44,849 bases of DNA. Source: Bacteroidales bacterium. GTDB lineage: Bacteria > Bacteroidota > Bacteroidia > Bacteroidales > UBA932. The notes beneath the pieces are model-generated. The model did no database searches, was not told where the DNA came from, and saw only the letters and a list, made by a program, of their open reading frames with translations. Location: NCBI GenBank assembly GCA_024401895.1, contig JAKSKE010000010.1, forward strand, positions 1 through 44,849, read 5' to 3'. Below, one piece after another: positions 18,665 through 25,344 of the stretch (its first letter is position 1; the number at the start of each line of letters is the position of its first letter). Made by a program: the position numbers and the translations under genes.

Positions 18665-18672
18665 CAAATTTA
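18665..18672 (-). promoter_or_regulatory. Bacteroidota -7 box for the NifU-like/GGGtGRT operon
   Basis: TAAATTTG on the minus strand matches the TAnnTTTG consensus. It lies 44 bases upstream of the ATG. No clear -33 TTG is seen at the right spacing. It is 11 bases from an identical box on the other strand, so the two promoters are back to back. Confidence 0.6.
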
Positions 18673-18683
18673 AGAAAAAATTA

Positions 18684-18691
18684 TAAATTTG
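18684..18691 (+). promoter_or_regulatory. Bacteroidota -7 box for the exported TSCPD gene
   Basis: TAAATTTG matches TAnnTTTG and lies 26 bases before the ATG at 18718. The -33 part is not clear. It is divergent from the box at 18665-18672. Confidence 0.6.
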
Positions 18692-18717
18692 CCGGCAGCT
18701 AAAGAAATAGAAAGAAT

Positions 18718-19137
18718 ATGAAGAAGAGAATTTTTTTAATGTTTTCCGCTTTGACAGTTGCGCTGTTTTTCTGTGCGGGTAATGTTTCTGCCAGTTCCAC
18801 CTCCTCTCCGGAAGGGTCTGCAGTTATGGCACAGTCACAGGAGAATGCCGCTGTAACGGTGTTGGAAGACAAGACTGCGCAGGACGGCACCCGTACGGTA
18901 AAGGTGAAACCTTACGGCATCTGCCCCAGACAAATCAACGTGTCTGTGAAGAAAGATGTCATTACCAAGGTTGAGTTTGTAGGCGGATGCCCTGGAAATA
19001 CCAAGGCTGTTTCCACGCTGGTGCAGGGAATGAAGGTCAAGGATGCCATAGCCAAACTCGAAGGCATCGACTGCGGCGGCAAGGGTACAAGCTGTCCCGA
19101 CCGTCTTTCCGCAACTCTAAAGCTCTTCCTCAAATAG
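18718..19137 (+). CDS. TSCPD-domain protein (TIGR03905-like) with a signal peptide
   Basis: 139 residues. The C-terminal 80 residues match the free-standing TSCPD family: PYGICPRQINVSV (Cys69), VEFVGGCPGNTKAVSTLVQG (Cys91), GIDCGGKGTSCPDRL (Cys119 and Cys126). Those four cysteines are the family's presumed metal ligands, as in the C-terminal zinc domain of class II ribonucleotide reductases. Oddly, residues 1-25 form a clear signal peptide (basic start, hydrophobic core, VSAS cleavage), followed by a low-complexity linker to about 45. Free-standing TSCPD proteins I know of are short and cytoplasmic. The ATG fits the promoter upstream. Divergent from the NifU-like gene; function unknown. Confidence 0.88.
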   Translation: MKKRIFLMFSALTVALFFCAGNVSASSTSSPEGSAVMAQSQENAAVTVLEDKTAQDGTRTVKVKPYGICPRQINVSVKKDVITKVEFVGGCPGNTKAVSTLVQGMKVKDAIAKLEGIDCGGKGTSCPDRLSATLKLFLK

Positions 19138-19142
19138 AGCTT

Positions 19143-19158
19143 GGCTGTCAATACAGCC
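19143..19158. other. Small perfect hairpin between convergent genes
   Basis: GGCTGT, loop CAAT, ACAGCC forms a 6-bp stem that overlaps the stop codon of the lactonase gene, 5 bases after the TSCPD stop. A second stem of about 11 pairs with one mismatch (ATACCGGG at 19165-19172 with CCCGGTAT at 19193-19200) lies just inside the lactonase gene. Neither has a T tract, so a terminator role is only possible. Confidence 0.35.
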
Positions 19159-20224
19159 GGATGCATACCGGGGAGGACACGAAAATGGCCTTCCCGGTAT
19201 TCGTTAGTTCCCCGGTGCGCCTGTCCACCGAATAAATTTCTATGCGGTTATCGTCCCTGCAGGCGCACAGGAGCAGTTTCCCGTCCGGAGTCAGCGCAAA
19301 GTTGCGCGGATGCCTGCCGGTAGGGAAGTAGCCCTTGCGGGTGAGCTTTCCGCCAATCGGGTCGCGCTCGAACAGCGCTATGCCATCGGCTTTAAGCCGG
19401 TGACTGGTATAGAGGAAACGGCCGTCGGGGCTGATGTGGATGTCGCCGCTGCCGTGGCCCTGCCCGTCGTATGCGAGTTGCGTCTCCAGATGGGTGAGGA
19501 CCCCGTCGCTGTAGGCAAAACTGCTGACGCAGTCGCCCTTCTCGGAAATGAGGTATGCAAACCGGCCGTCCTGTGAAAAGGTCAGGTGCCTGGGCCCCGG
19601 ATGAACCTTGGGATCGAAACTGTACGCCGTGCAGAAGTCTTCCGGCGCCTTGCCGCCGATGCTTGCCCGATAGATTCTGTCGGCCCCCAGGTCGGTTATG
19701 AAAACGTATTTGCCGTCCGGAGAAACCGCGGCGCAGTGGATTCTCGAAACGGTTTTCCCGCCGTTTTCCCCGGGATTGAACTGCAGGCTGCGTTCTCCAA
19801 CCCGCCCGTCCTCAAGGATAGGGAATACCGAGAGGGTTCCTCCGCCGTAGTCGGAAGTGAGAACGTTGCCGCCGGCAATCACAATGTTGCAGGGCGAGCC
19901 GCCGGCGCCTTCCCGGAAGTTGAGGCTTTCAATGCTGCGGGCGCCGAGCCTGAAGGAATACACCCCCTGCCGGCCGTCTTCGTATTCGCTCACCGCATAG
20001 GCGAAGCGATGGTCTTTCGAGGGAATAATGAACGACGGATTTCCGGCCCTGGCCCAATCCAGCACGGCATACTGAGCGGTGGATGTATTCAATTCATAGA
20101 GATAAACTCCGTAACTGCCATTGTTGGTATATGTGCCGACCAGCATTCTAAGGGTGTTTTCGGCATTTGCCGTATTGACCACCCCGGCTGCAATGAGAAA
20201 AATGAGAGACAGGAATTTTTTCAT
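19148..20224 (-). CDS. Exported lactonase-family seven-bladed propeller protein (YbhE/6-phosphogluconolactonase-like)
   Basis: 358 residues from the ATG at 20224; this start gives the signal peptide MKKFLSLIFLIAAGVVNTANA, whereas an upstream in-frame ATG only adds a polar extension. The mature protein has repeated propeller blades with motifs LRMLVGTYTNNGSYGVYLYEL, AVSPDGKYVFITDLGADRIY and HPGPRHLTFSQDGRFAYLISE, which are typical of the lactonase family PF10282. Cytoplasmic YbhE hydrolyses 6-phosphogluconolactone; an exported member more likely acts on another lactone or just binds a ligand. No pentose-phosphate genes are adjacent. Confidence 0.88.
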   Translation of the reverse strand: MKKFLSLIFLIAAGVVNTANAENTLRMLVGTYTNNGSYGVYLYELNTSTAQYAVLDWARAGNPSFIIPSKDHRFAYAVSEYEDGRQGVYSFRLGARSIESLNFREGAGGSPCNIVIAGGNVLTSDYGGGTLSVFPILEDGRVGERSLQFNPGENGGKTVSRIHCAAVSPDGKYVFITDLGADRIYRASIGGKAPEDFCTAYSFDPKVHPGPRHLTFSQDGRFAYLISEKGDCVSSFAYSDGVLTHLETQLAYDGQGHGSGDIHISPDGRFLYTSHRLKADGIALFERDPIGGKLTRKGYFPTGRHPRNFALTPDGKLLLCACRDDNRIEIYSVDRRTGELTNTGKAIFVSSPVCIRLY

Positions 20225-20283
20225 ATTGTTAAAGATAAGGAAAAATTGACTAAATTCGTCCATTCAAGACAAAAATCAACAGT

Positions 20284-21879
20284 ATGTACGACTCTGAACA
20301 CGGACTTTACGTAGCCCACGGCCCCAACGGCCCTATAAGTATAACAGGTAAAATGGCAAACCGCCACGGACTCATAGCCGGTGCAACCGGAACCGGAAAA
20401 ACCGTCACCTTACAGGTGCTGGCCGAAACTTTCTGCCAGGCCGGAGTACCTTGTTTTATGGCCGATATGAAGGGAGACCTTTCCGGAATCAGCCAGACCG
20501 GGGCAATGAGCGGCTTCATAGAGAAGAGATGTGCCGAGTTTGGAATGCGGGACCCGCACTTCGACTCCTGCCCCGTGCAGCTCTTCGACGTGTTCGGAGA
20601 AAAAGGGCATCCTATGCGCACCACCGTCTCCGATATGGGACCGCAACTTTTAAGCAGACTTATGGGGTTGAACGACACCCAGAGCGGTGTTTTGGAAATA
20701 ATTTTCAAGGTTGCCGATGACCGTCAGCTCCTGCTGCTCGACCTCAAGGACCTGCGCGCTATGCTCAACTATGTGAGCGAGAATGCGGCGCAATACCGTC
20801 AGAGTTACGGAAATGTATCTCCCTCGTCGGTGGGAGCGATCCAGCGTTCGCTTCTGGCACTGGAATCCCAGGGCGCCGACAAGTTCTTCGGCGAACCTGC
20901 GTTCGACATCAACGACCTCCTGCGCACCAGGGGCGGGAAGGGTGTAATGAGCGTGCTTGCCGCCGACAAACTTATGCAGAACCCCAAGCTCTACTCGAGT
21001 TTCCTGCTATGGCTCATATCGGACATTTATGCTTCTCTGCCAGAAGTTGGCGACCAGGAACTCCCCAAACTCATATTCTTCTTCGACGAAGCGCACACAC
21101 TGTTTGCCGACACTCCCAAGGCCCTGGTGGACAAGATAGAGCAGGTGGTGCGGCTCATCCGAAGCAAGGGAGTGGGCATATATTTCATAACCCAGAGCCC
21201 TACCGACATTCCCGAGAATATTCTGGGCCAGCTGGGCAACCGCGTTCAGCACGCATTGCGCGCCTACACCCCGAAAGACCAGAAAGCGGTGAAGACCGCA
21301 GCCGAAACCTTCCGCGCAAATCCGGCTTTCGATACATCCGAAGCCATAATGAACCTTGAAACCGGAGAGGCGCTTGTCTCTTTCCTGGACCCCAAGGGTG
21401 CTCCGTCGGTTGTGGAACGTGCGCGCATTCTTTTCCCGCTCAGCCAGATAGGTGCCATAAACGATGCCCAGAGGAAGGAACTCATTGAATGGTCGGGACT
21501 TGGAGGAAAATACGACACTCCCATCGACCGGGAGTCGGCCTTTGAAGTCCTGCTTGCCGATGCCGCCCAGGCTCAGGCCCAGCAGGAGGCTGTTATGGAG
21601 CAGAAGGCCGCCCGTGCCGAATCGGCCTCGGCTGCCAGAGGGTCGGGCCGGGGCGGCAAGGTTGCCAAGAGCATAGGGGCCACGGTGCTTACCGCGGCTG
21701 CGGGCGCCGCTATGACCAGCGTCACCAGAAGTTTGGGCACCGCCGCCGCGAATGCAATGACCGGCAAGAAGAGCAAAGCCACCTCCGGCAAGAACATTGC
21801 CGGCAAGGCCATCTCCAACGCCACCTCATCGGCCATCCGCACCCTTGCCCGCAGCATCCTCGGCAGCCTCATCAAATAG
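20284..21879 (+). CDS. HerA-like ATPase, DUF853 family
   Basis: 531 residues. Walker A is GATGTGKT at about 33-40 within [20 protein letters not shown]; Walker B is [15 protein letters not shown] with the catalytic Glu; later [26 protein letters not shown] supplies the sensor/arginine region. The C-terminal 110 residues are Ala/Gln- and then Ala/Ser/Lys-rich and probably disordered or membrane-seeking. Family: FtsK-HerA superfamily, RecA-like fold; the DUF853 branch (E. coli YjgR type) has no settled role, with DNA translocation assumed. No NurA-type nuclease lies beside it. Divergent from the lactonase gene, with 59 bases between. Confidence 0.92.
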   Translation: MYDSEHGLYVAHGPNGPISITGKMANRHGLIAGATGTGKTVTLQVLAETFCQAGVPCFMADMKGDLSGISQTGAMSGFIEKRCAEFGMRDPHFDSCPVQLFDVFGEKGHPMRTTVSDMGPQLLSRLMGLNDTQSGVLEIIFKVADDRQLLLLDLKDLRAMLNYVSENAAQYRQSYGNVSPSSVGAIQRSLLALESQGADKFFGEPAFDINDLLRTRGGKGVMSVLAADKLMQNPKLYSSFLLWLISDIYASLPEVGDQELPKLIFFFDEAHTLFADTPKALVDKIEQVVRLIRSKGVGIYFITQSPTDIPENILGQLGNRVQHALRAYTPKDQKAVKTAAETFRANPAFDTSEAIMNLETGEALVSFLDPKGAPSVVERARILFPLSQIGAINDAQRKELIEWSGLGGKYDTPIDRESAFEVLLADAAQAQAQQEAVMEQKAARAESASAARGSGRGGKVAKSIGATVLTAAAGAAMTSVTRSLGTAAANAMTGKKSKATSGKNIAGKAISNATSSAIRTLARSILGSLIK

Positions 21880-21886
21880 AACTTCC

Positions 21887-22107
21887 CCCTTGCCCATCGG
21901 AGTCTTCAGGCAAGGGAGGAATTGATTTGCACCGGCAAATTGTATTTGACGAGTCTGCCTGAAGACTCCGGTGGGCACATTTCAGGCAAGGGAGGAATTT
22001 GGCAATTTTCAGGCAAGGGAGGAATTGATTTGCACCGGCAAATTGTATTTGACGAGTCTGCCTGCAAGTTCCGATGGGCTCCGGCAAGGGAGGCATTTGG
22101 CAATTTT
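21887..22107. repeat. Tandem ~100-bp repeat (two copies) with internal and terminal inverted repeats
   Basis: Copy A is 21905-22007 and copy B 22008-22107. Their first 57 bases (21905-21961 and 22008-22064) are identical; the rest has diverged. A 20-bp arm at 21893-21912 is inverted at 21956-21975 with one G-T difference. The words GGCAAGGGAGG (four occurrences) and ATTTGCACCGGCAAAT (a palindrome, in both copies) recur inside. The outer edge CCCTTGCCCATCGG (21887-21900) reappears inverted with an insertion near 22071-22090. Only two units and no spacers, so not CRISPR. It may be a small non-autonomous or palindromic element. Confidence 0.85.
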
Positions 22108-22127
22108 CCAACGAATTGTTAAATTTG
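22096..22127 (+). promoter_or_regulatory. Bacteroidota promoter for the first deoxynucleoside kinase
   Basis: -33 TTTG at 22096-22099 and -7 TAAATTTG at 22120-22127 are separated by 20 bases, matching the primary sigma consensus. The ATG is 19 bases after the -7 box. The -33 box lies in the tail of the repeat element, so the repeat contributes to the promoter. Confidence 0.75.
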
Positions 22128-22146
22128 TGGTGAACAAAAAACAGTT

Positions 22147-22761
22147 ATGCATATAGGAATTGCAGGGAATATAGGGTGCGGTAAAACCACCCTCACCAAA
22201 ATGCTGGCAACGCATTACGGCTGGACTCCAAAATTCGAGTCCGTCACATACAATCCATATCTGGAGGATTACTATAAGGACATCCCCCGCTGGTCATACA
22301 ATCTGGAGACATACTTTCTGGCACAGCGCTTCAAAGACACCCTGGAAATCGCCAAGTCAAAGGAAGTCATAATACAGGACAGGACAATCCTGGAAGGCGT
22401 GCACATTTTTGTGCGCAACAACTTGGAACTGGGCAACTTAACCAAAAGAGACTACGACACCTATATGCAGCTTTTCGAGTCAATGATGTCCACCGTAAAA
22501 CTGCCCGACCTGCTAATCTACCTCAAGAGCAGCATCCCTCATCTGGTAGCAAATATACAGAAGAGAGGCCGCGACTACGAGCAGAGCATAAGCCTGGAAT
22601 ATCTGGGCGGCCTCAACGCCCGTTACGACGAATGGATTTCAAGCTACAAGGGAAAACTTCTCATTCTCAACACCGACGAACTGGATTTCCAGAACAGGCC
22701 CGAAGATTTTGCCCTGGTGACAGACAAGATAGATGCCCAGCTCTTTGGTTTGTTTAAATGA
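22147..22761 (+). CDS. Deoxynucleoside kinase (first of a tandem pair)
   Basis: 204 residues. P-loop GNIGCGKT at 7-14, ERS/DRS-type motif in IIQDRTILEGVHIF, and a lid region with basic residues in NIQKRGRDYEQSISLEYL. This is the dCK/dGK family that phosphorylates deoxynucleosides with ATP for salvage. The neighbour at 22800 is a paralogue sharing the P-loop context and most motifs. In Lactobacillus and Bacteroidota such pairs can split substrate range (for example dAdo versus dGuo), but which copy does what cannot be read here. Its own promoter lies upstream. Confidence 0.94.
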   Translation: MHIGIAGNIGCGKTTLTKMLATHYGWTPKFESVTYNPYLEDYYKDIPRWSYNLETYFLAQRFKDTLEIAKSKEVIIQDRTILEGVHIFVRNNLELGNLTKRDYDTYMQLFESMMSTVKLPDLLIYLKSSIPHLVANIQKRGRDYEQSISLEYLGGLNARYDEWISSYKGKLLILNTDELDFQNRPEDFALVTDKIDAQLFGLFK

Positions 22762-22779
22762 TATAATTTTATAACTTTG
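22749..22779 (+). promoter_or_regulatory. Bacteroidota promoter for the second deoxynucleoside kinase
   Basis: -33 TTTG (22749-22752, inside the end of the preceding gene) and -7 TAACTTTG (22772-22779) are 19 bases apart. The next ATG is 20 bases beyond the box. The second kinase can therefore be transcribed independently. Confidence 0.72.
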
Positions 22780-22799
22780 TGCCAGACATTCAATAAATT

Positions 22800-23420
22800 A
22801 TGCACATTGCAATAGCCGGTAATATCGGAAGCGGCAAAACAACGCTTACAAAAATGCTCGCTTCCCACTATGGTTGGATACCCAGATACGAATCTGTAGA
22901 TTATAACCCGTATCTTTCCGATTTCTACGAAGATATGTCAAGATGGTCATTCAATCTCCAGATTTATTTCCTCAACAAGAGATTCAAGGACGTCGTGGAT
23001 ATTTCCAGAACAGACGACATTGTAGTTCAGGACCGCACCATCTTCGAAGACGCCTGCATCTTCGCTCCCAATCTGCACGATATGGGCCTTATGTCTTCCC
23101 GCGATTTCGAAAACTACAAGGACCTTTTTGAACTTATGATGTCTCTCGTAGGAAAGCCCGATTTGCTCATTTACCTGCGATCATCCATCTCCAATCTGGT
23201 ATCCCAGATTCAGAAGCGCGGCCGCGAGTATGAGAAAGGCATCCGCATAGACTATCTTACCGGCCTCAACGAAAAGTACGAAAACTGGATCAAAGATTAT
23301 GACGGAAATCTGCTCATCATCGATGCAGACAATATAAAATTTGGAAACCGGCCCGAGGACTTTGAGCAAATTACCAATATGCTGGATGCCCGGCTCTTCG
23401 GTCTGTTCCCTCCAAAATAA
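22800..23420 (+). CDS. Deoxynucleoside kinase (second of a tandem pair)
   Basis: 206 residues, clearly paralogous to the gene at 22147: P-loop GNIGSGKT at 7-14, VVQDRTIFEDACIF, and LVSQIQKRGREYEKGIRIDYL. The P-loop Cys of the first copy is Ser here, and the residues after the DRT motif differ (EDACIF against EGVHIF), which may alter nucleoside choice. It has a promoter in the 38-base gap. The acyl-CoA synthetase follows 7 bases downstream and may be read from the same transcript. Confidence 0.94.
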   Translation: MHIAIAGNIGSGKTTLTKMLASHYGWIPRYESVDYNPYLSDFYEDMSRWSFNLQIYFLNKRFKDVVDISRTDDIVVQDRTIFEDACIFAPNLHDMGLMSSRDFENYKDLFELMMSLVGKPDLLIYLRSSISNLVSQIQKRGREYEKGIRIDYLTGLNEKYENWIKDYDGNLLIIDADNIKFGNRPEDFEQITNMLDARLFGLFPPK

Positions 23421-23427
23421 TAACGTT

Positions 23428-25344
23428 ATGTCACAAGAAAGACCTACAATTATCGAATTCGTAGAGAAGTACACAGAAAAGTACAGGGACAAAACTTTCC
23501 TTCGAGAGAAAGTGAATGGTGTCTGGACAGAGACTTCTTATCTCAAGACCCGTGACGAGAGTAAAATCCTCGCAGCGGGTTTTATTGCTTTGGGACTTGA
23601 AAAAGGCGAGAAGGCCGCCTTGCTCTCGGAGGGCCGAAATCTGTGGGTTATTGCAGAACTCGGGCTTCTGTACGCAGGTGGAGTCAACGTTCCGTTGTCG
23701 TTCAAATTGGAATCAGACCACGACTTGTGTTTCAGAATAAACCATTCCGACTCCAAATATGTAATTACTTCCGAAAGCCAGATAGGGAAGGTTCGCCGTG
23801 TAATAGACAAGTGCCCCGCCGTGCAGAAGGTGATAGTTTTCGACGACATTCCCCTGCAGGAAAACGAAATGCATATAAGCGAAATCCGCGAAATGGGACT
23901 CAAGTTCATTGAGGAACATCCCGGCGAGCTTGAAAAGAGAATAGCAGGCGTAGGCCCCGACGACTATGCTAATATAAGTTATACGTCCGGCACCACTGCC
24001 GACCCCAAGGGCATTCTGCTCACCCACCGCAACTATACTGCAAACGTAGAGCAGGGTGCATCGGTAATAAGTTCCCCCGAGGGCGCGACAATGCTCATCA
24101 TCCTGCCTCTCGACCACTGTTTCGCACACGTCGCTGGTTTCTATACAATGATGCTCTACGGTGGCAGCATAGCCACTGTCCCCGGTGGAAAGAGCGCGAT
24201 TACAATGCTCAAGAACATTCCAATCGCAATCAACGAAACCAAGCCGTATATGATGCTGTCGGTTCCTGCAATTTCCCGCAACTTCCGCAAGAACATCGAA
24301 GCCGGCATAAAGAAAAAGGGACCCAAGGTCGAAAAACTCTACAACTTCGCCCTCGACAACGCAATCAAATACAACCGCGAATATCACAATATGGGCAAGC
24401 CCTTCTGGAAACTCTGGTGGCGAAAACCCATCAAAGACATTATGGACAGGCTTGTATTCAAGCCCATCCGTGACAATTTCGGCGGCAACATACATTTCTT
24501 CGTAGGCGGAGGCGCCCTGCTGGACATCGAACTCCAGCGCTACTTCTGCGCCATAGGTATGCCTATCTTCCAGGGATACGGCCTCTCGGAGGCAACTCCC
24601 ATTATCTGTGCAAATGCGGCAGGGCACGCCATCTTCGGTTCGTCGGGCCGGGTGGTACAGCCTATGGACATAAAGATTTGCGGAGAAGACGGCCGTGAGC
24701 TCCCTCTGGGCGAGACCGGAGAAATTGTAATTCGCGGCGAAAACGTAATGGCAGGTTACTGGAAGAACGAAGAGGCTACGGCAAAGACCATAGTTGACGG
24801 CTGGCTCCATACCGGAGACCGCGGCTATCTGTACAAAAAGGATCCCCGCTACCTATATGTAACCGGACGCTTCAAGAGCCTCCTCATTTCTTCCGACGGC
24901 GAGAAATACTCTCCCGAAGGCTACGAGGACAGCCTTGCCGACAACAGCAAGTACATCGACGCTACGGTTCTGTACAACAATCAGAGTCCTTACACCATAG
25001 TGGTAGTAGTTCCCAATAAGGTGGCTCTCGCCGATGCCGTAAAGGCAAAGGGGCTCGACCCTTCAACCGTCGAAGGAAAGAAGGCTATGCTCGATATCAT
25101 TCAGGGCGAGTGCGATTCTTACCGTCCTTCCGGAAAGCACGCCGGAATGTTCCCCGAGAAATGGCTGCCTGCGGCAATAGTAGTTGCCGACGTTCCTTTC
25201 TCGGAGCAGAACGGTATGATGAACAGCACCTCCAAGATTGTCCGCGGAAAGGTCGAGAAATTCTATGCCCAGCGCATAGAGTACGCTATGACTCCCGAAG
25301 GAAAGGATCTCTACAATCCCAGGAACCTGGAGTCAATCTCGTAA
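23428..25344 (+). CDS. Long-chain fatty-acid-CoA ligase (AMP-binding)
   Basis: 638 residues from the ATG at 23428 (MSQERPTIIEF); the open frame extends upstream into the kinase gene but without a sensible start. The ATP/AMP signature YTSGTTADPKGILLTHRNY begins near residue 185; later GYGLSEATPI, the adenylate-binding DGWLHTGDRGYL and the hinge GRFKSLLISSDGEKYSPE are all present. It activates fatty acids with ATP and CoA at the inner membrane for lipid synthesis or remodelling. The last 34 bases overlap the end of the convergent phosphoesterase gene. Confidence 0.95.
   Translation: MSQERPTIIEFVEKYTEKYRDKTFLREKVNGVWTETSYLKTRDESKILAAGFIALGLEKGEKAALLSEGRNLWVIAELGLLYAGGVNVPLSFKLESDHDLCFRINHSDSKYVITSESQIGKVRRVIDKCPAVQKVIVFDDIPLQENEMHISEIREMGLKFIEEHPGELEKRIAGVGPDDYANISYTSGTTADPKGILLTHRNYTANVEQGASVISSPEGATMLIILPLDHCFAHVAGFYTMMLYGGSIATVPGGKSAITMLKNIPIAINETKPYMMLSVPAISRNFRKNIEAGIKKKGPKVEKLYNFALDNAIKYNREYHNMGKPFWKLWWRKPIKDIMDRLVFKPIRDNFGGNIHFFVGGGALLDIELQRYFCAIGMPIFQGYGLSEATPIICANAAGHAIFGSSGRVVQPMDIKICGEDGRELPLGETGEIVIRGENVMAGYWKNEEATAKTIVDGWLHTGDRGYLYKKDPRYLYVTGRFKSLLISSDGEKYSPEGYEDSLADNSKYIDATVLYNNQSPYTIVVVVPNKVALADAVKAKGLDPSTVEGKKAMLDIIQGECDSYRPSGKHAGMFPEKWLPAAIVVADVPFSEQNGMMNSTSKIVRGKVEKFYAQRIEYAMTPEGKDLYNPRNLESIS

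Noticed and set aside
19586-20314. A 242-codon plus-strand frame opposite the lactonase gene
   Set aside because: The opposite strand has regular propeller repeats and a signal peptide; this frame has neither and would run into the HerA-like gene.
21905-22107. Possible CRISPR array
   Set aside because: Only two repeat copies, 57 identical bases long and directly tandem, with no unique spacers of uniform length and no cas genes.
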